From assembly GCA_003645825.1 (NCBI GenBank), contig QNCQ01000092.1, positions 1 to 6,831 of the forward strand: 6,831 bases of DNA. The letters are read 5' to 3'. The translations under genes and the position numbers were made by a program. Shown here one piece after another: positions 1 to 6,385 of this stretch. The notes under the pieces are model-generated. The model saw nothing but the letters and a program-made list of their open reading frames with translations. It was not told the origin of the DNA and did no database searches. Source of the stretch: Fidelibacterota bacterium. Lineage in GTDB: Bacteria > Fidelibacterota > UBA2242 > B5-G15. Every line of letters begins with the position of its first letter. Position 1 is the stretch's first letter.

Positions 1-930
1 GATATTACTAAGGATGAAAAAAGAATTGATAATTGGGTTTTATATGGTAATGATTCTGATATTCCGATTTTTGATGGATTAAAATTATCTTTTATGAATG
101 AATCCAATATTGAAATAGATCCAGAAAAATCAGGATGGAATAACGATGATATATATGACTATGATTTTGCTCCCCTAAATTTCCCGGGTATTAAGGGAGT
201 AAAAATGCCGCATGATTACCGAATAATCATTGGTGAGCCTGGTATTTCAACTTCGAAGGATACAACCATAGTTGGAATACCTCTACCAGCCGTTGATGTT
301 AATTTTAAAATTATAAACATAACAACAGGTGAGGATATTGAATTTGCCTTTGCAGAACTGGATGGATCGGATGGTAGATTGTCTGTAAACCCACGCGATC
401 CTGATGAGACCGATATAATATTATTCTTAGAAAAGAGTATATCGGGCGATCTAGTTTATACCTGGCAATTTTTCCTTGTGCCGAAAGCTAATAAGAGAAA
501 TCCACGGCCTGGCGATACTTTGAATATCTATCTGAAAAAACCGTTTTTATCATATGATGTTTATAGATTCAGTGTTAAGGGGCCATCATTATCCAAAGAG
601 TTAGCTAAAAGAACGCTCGATAGTATTAGAGTAGTGCCGAATCCTTATGTTGCGACAGTGCCATGGGAACCAAAGAACACCTACAGAAGTGGAAGAGGAC
701 CACGTGAAATACATTTTATTAAGTTACCTCCCGTTTGTACAATCAGGATTTATAGCGTGGATGGTACATTGATAGATGTGATAGAACACAATTCCACAGT
801 TGATAATGGAATGGAAATCTGGGATCTGACCAGTATGGAAAATCTTGATATATCATATGGGTTATATATTTATCATATTGACGCTCCAGGAATAGGTCAA
901 AAAGTTGGAAAGTTTGCCATAATAAAATAA
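1..930 (+). CDS. C-terminal part of a large secreted/surface protein with FlgD-like tail (5' truncated)
   Basis: The frame is open from base 1, so this is the last 309 residues of a longer protein whose start lies outside the window; the first ATG at 94 is internal (the text before it, IPIFDGLKLSF, reads as ordinary protein). Residues to about 190 are beta-rich with no catalytic motif I recognise, including PRPGDTLNIYLKKPF at about 168-182, which resembles the edge of an Ig-like or fibronectin-like domain. The last 110 residues, from RVVPNPYVA, form a FlgD-Ig-like C-terminal domain ending in KVGKFAIIK. This resembles C-terminal domains of T9SS-exported proteins in FCB bacteria, although the motif here is VPNPYV rather than YPNPFN. 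The gene ends 12 bases before the PorV-like gene. From memory, this pair often follows a TonB-dependent receptor in Calditrichota/KSB1-like genomes; that receptor would lie upstream, out of view. The exact function is unknown. Confidence 0.8.
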   Translation, partial: DITKDEKRIDNWVLYGNDSDIPIFDGLKLSFMNESNIEIDPEKSGWNNDDIYDYDFAPLNFPGIKGVKMPHDYRIIIGEPGISTSKDTTIVGIPLPAVDVNFKIINITTGEDIEFAFAELDGSDGRLSVNPRDPDETDIILFLEKSISGDLVYTWQFFLVPKANKRNPRPGDTLNIYLKKPFLSYDVYRFSVKGPSLSKELAKRTLDSIRVVPNPYVATVPWEPKNTYRSGRGPREIHFIKLPPVCTIRIYSVDGTLIDVIEHNSTVDNGMEIWDLTSMENLDISYGLYIYHIDAPGIGQKVGKFAIIK

Positions 931-942
931 GATAGGTATGAA

Positions 943-1971
943 ATGATAAAAAGTAAAATTCCAATATTATTTATTATTACAGCGCTTTGCGTACATAGCA
1001 TATTTCCAGTAGAGGTAAAAAAGGTAGGAACAGTATCTGGAGCATTCCTAAATATTCCAGTGGGAACACGGGCTATATCGATGGGAGGAGCATTTGTTTC
1101 TGTTGCTGACGATGGCTCAGCAATATACTGGAATCCAGGAAGTATAGCCAATTTTAGTAATAAGTCTCTTTATTTCTACCATTCCCCATGGTTATCTATT
1201 CTTGATTTTAGTTATGCAAGTGCGATTGTACCTCTTGGACGCTATGGAGTTATAGGTTTGAATGGGACAGTGTTGAGATCCGGAGATATCGAGATTACAA
1301 CTTATAATAACCAATATGGAACTGGAGAAACCTATTCTGCTACCTTTTCTTCAGCTGGATTCGCTTATGCGATGAGACTAACTGATAGATTTTCCATTGG
1401 CGCGAATATCAAATATATCAGTGAAAAGATATATAACTGTTCTGCCTCAAATATAGCAATTGATTTAGGCACGCTATTTAAAACACCATTTGATGGGATA
1501 ATGCTCGGTGTAAGTATTACAAATATTGGTACAGCAATGAAAATCACAGGGGAAGACCTTAATGCGTTTGTTGATGTAGCACCGACAATTGAGGGTAACA
1601 ATGACAATATCGTGGCAGAGTTAAAGACGGATTACTTCGACTTGCCCACTACGATGAAAATAGGCATTTCATGGCAAAAGATTTTATTTGGTTCAAATAG
1701 ATTTCAGGTTGCCATTGAGGGGGTTAACCCGAATTTTAACTCCCAATATATTAACGTAGGTATAGGATTTTACTTGTTCAATGGTATCATAAACTTAAGT
1801 GCAGGTAATAGTGAATTATTTTTAGAGAATAGTGAAAAGGGCGGTACAGTGGGGATAGGTATAGATTTAACAGAACTGAGTCGGTATGGGATAAAGATTG
1901 GATATTCATTCCAATATATGAAACATTTACCAGATGTCGAGGGATTATCCATAGAATTTTTAATTAAGTAG
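943..1971 (+). CDS. PorV/PorQ-family outer-membrane beta-barrel protein
   Basis: This 342-residue protein has a hydrophobic signal segment at about residues 6-22 and then the family's hallmark N-terminus: GTVSGAFLNIPVGTRAISMGG, followed by AFVSVADDGSAIYWNPGSIANF. The rest shows alternating polar and apolar strands and Gly/aromatic turns, and ends in a strand (LSIEFLIK), as expected for a FadL/OmpP1-like barrel. PorV is the T9SS shuttle protein that takes cargo from the translocon to the attachment complex, and PorQ has a related role. Many FCB genomes carry several paralogues beside surface-protein operons, so this copy may serve its neighbours rather than being the housekeeping PorV. An ATG at 938 meets a stop after two codons, so 943 is the start; the upstream AGG at 934-936 is only a weak ribosome-binding site. 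The TAG stop is followed at once by an in-frame TAA. The assignment to the family is firm; specialisation for this locus is inference. Confidence 0.85.
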   Translation: MIKSKIPILFIITALCVHSIFPVEVKKVGTVSGAFLNIPVGTRAISMGGAFVSVADDGSAIYWNPGSIANFSNKSLYFYHSPWLSILDFSYASAIVPLGRYGVIGLNGTVLRSGDIEITTYNNQYGTGETYSATFSSAGFAYAMRLTDRFSIGANIKYISEKIYNCSASNIAIDLGTLFKTPFDGIMLGVSITNIGTAMKITGEDLNAFVDVAPTIEGNNDNIVAELKTDYFDLPTTMKIGISWQKILFGSNRFQVAIEGVNPNFNSQYINVGIGFYLFNGIINLSAGNSELFLENSEKGGTVGIGIDLTELSRYGIKIGYSFQYMKHLPDVEGLSIEFLIK

Positions 1972-1976
1972 TAAAT

Positions 1977-1982
1977 GGAGGG
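1977..1982 (+). promoter_or_regulatory. Ribosome-binding site deciding the start of the surface glycan-binding protein gene
   Basis: GGAGGG lies seven bases before the ATG at 1990, an ideal Shine-Dalgarno distance. An in-frame ATG at 1975 would overlap this site and has no ribosome-binding site of its own, because the bases before it are the stop codons of the preceding gene. The 1990 start also gives a cleaner signal peptide. Confidence 0.75.
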
Positions 1983-1989
1983 CGTTAGA

Positions 1990-4038
1990 ATGAGTGAAAA
2001 GTTTAACTTAAAGGTGATGATGGTTCTGGGCATTACTATGATCTTTATTTTTTCAGGGCTCGATGCCCAGACCATTAATGTAACAATGATTTTAAATACT
2101 TCAACGAACCTTGACACTTTGTCGGAAAATCACGTAGCATGGATTTTGGGAGAATGTACTGGACCTACGAATCCACAAATTTCATGGAATCCTGGTGAAG
2201 GTATTCAAATGGAAAATATTGGTGGGGATTATTGGATAGCTACTTTCCAGATGAATCCCGACGATACTCTTAAGTATAAATTTTGGACAGGTTTTGATAA
2301 TTCAACAGGGACGTTTTTCTGGAACGGTTGGGAAGGTCCTTTAACACCAGTTGACCCGGTTGATGGTGGCGGAAACAGGATCTTTATTTCTGGAGACCAG
2401 GATACCGTTCTAAAAGTGCAGTACTATAATAGTACCGAGCAAACACGGGATCAATTCTGGAGGCCATATGAAGAAAAAGAAGATACTGTAGCTGTTTATT
2501 TCAGAGTCAATATGGCAGCACTTATAGAAACTGAGGAATTTGATCCTGAAAATGATAGAGTGGTGGTTCGTGGAGGTGCCCCTATAGACACAAATGGTGG
2601 TGCCTGGGATACGGATGTTGAACTATTCCGTGAGGAAGGCAGCATTTTAAATGGATCGTTCTATTCTGGAGTTGCCTACATACCTGTAAGTGACATTACT
2701 CCTGGGTCAACAACACAGAGTTATAAATTTGTCGTCCTGAAATCTGGTAGTGGTGAGATATGGGAAAGTATATCCGATAGGTGGTTTACTTTTAGCAGTT
2801 TAAATGACACCACGATACATTGGGTCTATTTTAATGATACTCCACCCTCAGGTGGAAATCTGGTAGAGGCAACTGTTACCTGGAAGTTAAATATAAAAGC
2901 TCTGGAGATGCTTGGATTTTTTGATAGATCAATTGATAGTATAGTTATTGATGGTGCACGTGGATGGAATATAGACAACGCTATAAGAATGACTTATAAC
3001 CCAATTCTAAGATATTTTGTTGGTCAGTCTGATTTTAAAAAGGCACCTGGTGCAGAACTTGAATATAAATATGTCATTCTATGGGATTCATCAAGAATCG
3101 ATCCTGAAAGTGAAAATTATATTCCTGGATTGAATTTACTTCAGTACTGGGAAGAACCATCTGTTACAGGAACAGGTAACAGGTATTATACCTATACCTC
3201 TGGCGCAGATCAAAGCGTTCCGGGTGATTATGATTTCGAATATAATTTCTTTAACGGATTACCTCCTGAAGGGGTAATTAAGGAACCTATCGATATAACC
3301 TTCAACGTAGACATGACACCAGCAACCAGTGAAGAAACAAATCCTGCCAATCCCCTATTTAGACCTGGAACAGATACTGTATGGGTAACATTTACAGGTT
3401 GCCTCATGCCGTTAACTCAGGGTTTACCTATATACGGTTCGAGAATACAGCTCAGCGATACGGATGGTGATCTAATATATTCGGGAACTATGCATCTTGA
3501 ACCACCTACTACATTTGGAGTGAGTTTTCATATACAATATTCAAGCGAAAGCGGAGTTATAGAAAATGGGGGAGGATTCACCTTTGGTAGAGCTTATTGC
3601 CAGTTTATTAGACCAGTAGCTGTTGCTGAAGATACAGTTATCTGGCCAAATACTTATTCCTTCCCCGTTGTACAATGGAAGGATGGTGATCTACCAGTAG
3701 AGGAAGCCCCTGATCTCTGGACCCCATTTTCAATCGATTCTGACGATAATGCTATTGCTGAAGCTTTCACTTTGAATTCAATTTACCCAAATCCATTCAA
3801 TCCTTCGGCAAATATAGCCTTTGAATTAAGGAAAGAGGATAGAGTTAAAATAGTTGTTTATGATATAACAGGTAGAGTTGTGCGTAAATTAATTGATAAT
3901 AGATTCTCTCCGGGTAGCTACGCTCTCAGATGGAACGGTAAAAATGATTCGGGTATGCCGTTACCCTCGGGCATATATTTTGTAAAAATTTCTACGTCCG
4001 GTAAGAATATTGTTAAAAAGGTAACTCTTATAAGGTAA
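1990..4038 (+). CDS. Secreted multi-module, putative glycan-binding protein with T9SS type A sorting domain
   Basis: This 682-residue protein starts with a signal peptide (hydrophobic core about 8-22, likely cut at LDA|QT near residue 26). Modules by eye: M1, about 28-150, with MENIGGDYW and YKFWTGFDNSTGTF; M2, about 165-283, TVAVYFRVNMAALIETEEFD onward to HWVYFND; M3, about 291-430, starting VEATVTWKLNIK; M4, about 434-570, starting IDITFNVDM. M2-M4 open with the same pattern (strand, hydrophobic-N/D, FDP/FRP-like, D-x-V-x-V-x-G), so they look like diverged tandem beta-sandwiches of the starch-binding/CBM20-like style. A T9SS type A tail occupies about 590-682, with YPNPFN at 599-604 and the ending KKVTLIR. 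No catalytic domain is visible. M1-M2 are clearly homologous to residues 374-641 of the downstream galactanase, so I infer that the protein binds galactan at the cell surface, analogous to SusE/SusF or SGBP proteins but exported through T9SS. It lies 18 bases after the PorV-like gene, in an apparent operon. The binding role is inferred, not shown. Confidence 0.75.
   Translation: MSEKFNLKVMMVLGITMIFIFSGLDAQTINVTMILNTSTNLDTLSENHVAWILGECTGPTNPQISWNPGEGIQMENIGGDYWIATFQMNPDDTLKYKFWTGFDNSTGTFFWNGWEGPLTPVDPVDGGGNRIFISGDQDTVLKVQYYNSTEQTRDQFWRPYEEKEDTVAVYFRVNMAALIETEEFDPENDRVVVRGGAPIDTNGGAWDTDVELFREEGSILNGSFYSGVAYIPVSDITPGSTTQSYKFVVLKSGSGEIWESISDRWFTFSSLNDTTIHWVYFNDTPPSGGNLVEATVTWKLNIKALEMLGFFDRSIDSIVIDGARGWNIDNAIRMTYNPILRYFVGQSDFKKAPGAELEYKYVILWDSSRIDPESENYIPGLNLLQYWEEPSVTGTGNRYYTYTSGADQSVPGDYDFEYNFFNGLPPEGVIKEPIDITFNVDMTPATSEETNPANPLFRPGTDTVWVTFTGCLMPLTQGLPIYGSRIQLSDTDGDLIYSGTMHLEPPTTFGVSFHIQYSSESGVIENGGGFTFGRAYCQFIRPVAVAEDTVIWPNTYSFPVVQWKDGDLPVEEAPDLWTPFSIDSDDNAIAEAFTLNSIYPNPFNPSANIAFELRKEDRVKIVVYDITGRVVRKLIDNRFSPGSYALRWNGKNDSGMPLPSGIYFVKISTSGKNIVKKVTLIR
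2071..2838 (+). repeat. Shared two-module unit, copy 1 (in the putative glycan-binding protein)
   Basis: The encoded segment (residues 28-283) aligns along its length with residues 374-641 of the galactanase gene product. Conserved landmarks in order are LNTST-x-x-DTL, MENI-x-GDYW, D/GDTL-x-YKFWTG, GWEGP, N-x-RIFI-x-G, QYYNST/QFYNST, FWRPYE/YWKPYE, V-x-FRVN, FDPE, VRG, NGSF and DTT-x-HWVYFN. DNA identity has drifted apart except in short stretches, so this is an old duplication rather than a recent one. Confidence 0.75.
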
Positions 4039-4050
4039 ATATGACTGGCT

Positions 4051-4096
4051 GGCGTGGGAGGAACTGTTTTGGATGTCACCTCCCCGCCTATTTTTT
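4051..4096 (+). terminator. Rho-independent terminator or attenuator hairpin before the galactanase gene
   Basis: GGCG at 4051-4054 pairs with CGCC at 4085-4088, and GGGAGG at 4056-4061 pairs with CCTCCC at 4079-4084. This makes a ten-pair, almost all G-C stem with a single bulged T (4055) and a 17-base loop. After two bases (TA) comes a run of six T's (4091-4096). This is the standard intrinsic-terminator layout and stands out in an AT-rich region. It starts 12 bases after the stop of the glycan-binding protein gene, and its T-run ends two bases before the ribosome-binding site of the galactanase gene. There is no room for a promoter between them, so the hairpin probably lowers rather than abolishes downstream transcription, or is conditional. 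An RNA-stabilising 3' hairpin is an alternative. Confidence 0.7.
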
Positions 4097-4098
4097 GT

Positions 4099-4103
4099 GG
4101 AGA
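4099..4103 (+). promoter_or_regulatory. Ribosome-binding site of the galactanase gene
   Basis: GGAGA lies four bases before the ATG at 4108, slightly closer than usual. It supports 4108 over the longer in-frame GTG at 4054. That GTG would place its start inside the left arm of the hairpin and add an 18-residue N-terminal extension ahead of a good signal peptide. Confidence 0.6.
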
Positions 4104-4107
4104 ATAT

Positions 4108-6348
4108 ATGAAAAGTATACTTTTGTTAAAAAGTAATGCCGCTGTTTTTCTAATATCCATTTTGCTTTTCTCATTTGCGATCGGTGGAGAAGTTTTTTTC
4201 CAGGGAGGTGATGTTTCTTTTGTTCCGCAAGTAGAGGATAATGGTGGGGTTTATAGAGACAGGGGCAAGGTTAAGGACCCTTTCGACATTTTAAAAGATC
4301 ATGGAATGAATACAATAAGGTTAAAATTATGGCATACTCCCAGTGAAAATTATAATACATTGGAAAAAGTCATTCATATGGCAAAGAGGATAAAAAGCCA
4401 TAATATGTATTTTCTTCTTAATTTTCATTATTCTGATACCTGGGCTGATCCGGGTAAACAATACAAGCCCAAAGCTTGGGAAGATTTGTCTTTCGAGGAA
4501 TTGAAAGACAGTGTTTACCGGTATACCAGAGATGTAATCTCATGTCTTTATAAAAATAAAGTAATGCCTGACATTGTCCAAGTGGGTAATGAGATCACTC
4601 CTGGGTTTTTATGGCCTGATGGTAGAGTAGGAGGATCGTATGACACTCCTGAGCAATGGCAAAAGTTTACGGCTCTACTGAAGGAGGCAATTAGAGGTGT
4701 GAAAGAAGCCGGCCCGGGTAGTGATAGTATTAAAATAATGATCCATATTGATCGCGGCGGTGATAACAAAGGTGCACGCTGGTTTTTTGATAATTTGTTG
4801 AAGCATGATGTTGATTTTGATTTTATTGGGTTATCTTTTTATCCATGGTGGCATGGAACCCTCAATGACCTGAGATATAATCTAAACGATCTGGCTGTCC
4901 GCTATAACAAAGAAATTATTGTCGTAGAGACTGCTTATCCATGGACCTTAGATAATGCTGATAAAGTTGGAAATATAGTTTCCAGTATTGACCAATTACA
5001 TAGTGGCTATCCTGCTACAGTTGAAGGTCAGGCAAAGTTCCTAAAGGACCTGATTACAATTGTGAAGAATGTCAAAAATAATAAAGGAATTGGTGTAATC
5101 TACTGGGCACCAACATGGATTAGTACCCCAAATATGGGTTCAGCCTGGGAAAACAATGCTCTTTTTGATTTTGAAGGGAATGCATTAGAGTCACTTGATA
5201 TTTTTTCAGAAACTCCTGAGGACACTATTAAAATAAATGTAAAGTTGCGTCTAAATACTTCAACCCACTATGATACACTTAGGCCTTATCACTTTGTTCA
5301 GGTTAGAGGGGAATTAAAAAACAGTTTACTGGACATTTTACCTGATGGAAGAAAACTATCATGGTATTCTGATTCTGAACTTATTATGGAGAATATAGAG
5401 GGTGATTATTGGCAGGTGGTATTCGAAGTGAGGCCAGGTGATACACTTCTTTATAAATTCTGGACTGGTTATAATAGGAATCGCCCTACGTATTTGAGAT
5501 TGGGTTGGGAAGGACCGATACTACCTTTTCAGGGAAAAGGTAATACAAGAATATTTATAGCAGGAGAAAATGATACCATTTTACCAATTCAATTCTATAA
5601 TTCTACCGGTGAGGCATTACCCCAGTACTGGAAGCCTTATGAGGTAAAAGATAATTATTTGGCAATTTTTTTTCGGGTTAATCTGGCAAAATTAATGAAA
5701 AGTGGAATTTTTGATCCTGAGGTGAACGGTCCGGTTGGTTTGAGGGGAGATTCTACAATAACATCCGGACAGCTAAGCTGGAATAAAACCAGTTTTTTTT
5801 TACACCGAGAGGAGAATAGCGTATATAATGGTTCATTCTGGTCCGGGACACTATATATCCCTAAATCAGGATTAAAAGCAGGAGACAGTTTAAATTACTC
5901 CTTCTATATAGAAAACATAAACGGAGGAGGTTATACAGAACAAAATGTCCACAAGCGTCGTTTGGTTATAACTAGTTCGTTACTAACTCAAGTAAACGAT
6001 ACAACCCTTCATTGGGTTTATTTTAATGAACCCGGATACAATAAAATAAAGACTGAAGTTGAGAAAGCAAAACTATACGCTATAAGGAATATTTATCCAA
6101 ATCCATTCAATAACAGGGTATATGTAAAGTATAATATTCCTGAAAATTCGAACGTAACTATAGATATAATTGATTTAAGCGGTGGTATAGTTAAGGAATT
6201 GGTCAAAGGCAAATACAACGGTGGTGAGTATATTGTCAGCTGGGATGGTAAAAATGAAGACGGTAAATTGGTCAGTAGCGGAGTGTATTTGATCACTTTT
6301 ATTTCAAATAATATTGTAGAAGCAAAAAAAGTTCTGTTTTTGAAATAA
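4108..6348 (+). CDS. Arabinogalactan endo-beta-1,4-galactanase (GH53) with two accessory modules and T9SS sorting domain
   Basis: This 746-residue secreted enzyme is predicted to hydrolyse internal beta-1,4-galactosidic bonds of pectic galactan/type I arabinogalactan. Residues 1-27 are a signal peptide. About 28-365 is a full-length GH53 (clan GH-A) barrel: NTIRLKLWHTP near the start, FHYSDTWADP at 106-115, VGNEITPG with the acid/base E162, GLSFYPWWHGTL at 241-252, VETAYPWT with the nucleophile E274, then GYPAT-x-EGQ and GSAWENNALFDF. YWAPTW at 332-337 has Ala where I recall YWEPAW as typical. Residues 374-641 are two modules homologous to modules 1-2 of the preceding gene's product, presumably carbohydrate-binding. 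The tail, about 652-746, is a T9SS type A sorting domain with YPNPFN at 663-668 and the ending KKVLFLK. The enzyme should therefore be exported by T9SS and anchored at, or released from, the cell surface. The start at 4108 is set by GGAGA and the signal peptide. A hairpin-T-run precedes the gene, so its expression may be lower than, or separately controlled from, the upstream genes. The GH53 call is firm; ligand specificity of the modules is inferred. Confidence 0.93.
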   Translation: MKSILLLKSNAAVFLISILLFSFAIGGEVFFQGGDVSFVPQVEDNGGVYRDRGKVKDPFDILKDHGMNTIRLKLWHTPSENYNTLEKVIHMAKRIKSHNMYFLLNFHYSDTWADPGKQYKPKAWEDLSFEELKDSVYRYTRDVISCLYKNKVMPDIVQVGNEITPGFLWPDGRVGGSYDTPEQWQKFTALLKEAIRGVKEAGPGSDSIKIMIHIDRGGDNKGARWFFDNLLKHDVDFDFIGLSFYPWWHGTLNDLRYNLNDLAVRYNKEIIVVETAYPWTLDNADKVGNIVSSIDQLHSGYPATVEGQAKFLKDLITIVKNVKNNKGIGVIYWAPTWISTPNMGSAWENNALFDFEGNALESLDIFSETPEDTIKINVKLRLNTSTHYDTLRPYHFVQVRGELKNSLLDILPDGRKLSWYSDSELIMENIEGDYWQVVFEVRPGDTLLYKFWTGYNRNRPTYLRLGWEGPILPFQGKGNTRIFIAGENDTILPIQFYNSTGEALPQYWKPYEVKDNYLAIFFRVNLAKLMKSGIFDPEVNGPVGLRGDSTITSGQLSWNKTSFFLHREENSVYNGSFWSGTLYIPKSGLKAGDSLNYSFYIENINGGGYTEQNVHKRRLVITSSLLTQVNDTTLHWVYFNEPGYNKIKTEVEKAKLYAIRNIYPNPFNNRVYVKYNIPENSNVTIDIIDLSGGIVKELVKGKYNGGEYIVSWDGKNEDGKLVSSGVYLITFISNNIVEAKKVLFLK
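5227..6030 (+). repeat. Shared two-module unit, copy 2 (in the galactanase)
   Basis: The encoded residues 374-641 sit between the GH53 barrel and the T9SS tail and match the two N-terminal modules of the preceding gene's product, including MENIEGDYW, LLYKFWTGY, GWEGP, RIFIAGENDT, QFYNST and HWVYFNE. A run of nine T's (5793-5801) lies in frame inside the second module. Placement behind a catalytic domain is typical of carbohydrate-binding modules. Confidence 0.75.
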
Positions 6349-6376
6349 TATTTTACAATCAAACAAAAATCCAAAC

Positions 6377-6381
6377 GAGGA
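6377..6381 (+). promoter_or_regulatory. Ribosome-binding site of the GH2 lipoprotein gene
   Basis: GAGGA lies four bases before the ATG at 6386. The 37-base gap after the galactanase stop shows no hairpin or T-run, and is too short to show a convincing promoter, so the GH2 gene is probably co-transcribed with the galactanase gene. Confidence 0.6.
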
Positions 6382-6385
6382 CAAG

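Noticed and set aside
1975..1989. Upstream in-frame ATG as start of the glycan-binding protein gene
   Set aside because: It lacks a ribosome-binding site and overlaps the GGAGGG that is ideally placed for the ATG at 1990; it would only add five residues before the signal peptide.
743..2117. Several minus-strand ORFs of 73-115 codons opposite genes 1-3
   Set aside because: They lie antisense to well-supported genes, have low-complexity hydrophobic translations, and show no ribosome-binding sites or recognisable domains.
3954..3975. Perfect 6-base inverted repeat TATGCC/GGCATA near the end of the glycan-binding protein gene
   Set aside because: It is short, lies within a conserved coding motif of the T9SS tail (SGMPLPSGIYF), and has no T-run at a useful distance; chance plus codon constraint is enough.
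4068..4097. Bacteroidetes-type promoter (TTTG ... TATTTTTTG) before the galactanase gene
   Set aside because: The -7 element has one base too many, the 17-base spacing is short, and transcription would start at about the ribosome-binding site, leaving it out of the mRNA. The T-run is better explained by the hairpin terminator.
4054..4107. GTG at 4054 as start of the galactanase gene
   Set aside because: It lies in the left arm of the hairpin, and the 18-residue extension (including a Cys and a Pro pair) precedes a normal signal peptide that starts at 4108 behind GGAGA.
6349..6385. Terminator or promoter between the galactanase and GH2 genes
   Set aside because: The 37-base gap shows no inverted repeat with a T-run and no recognisable promoter elements, so co-transcription is the simpler reading.
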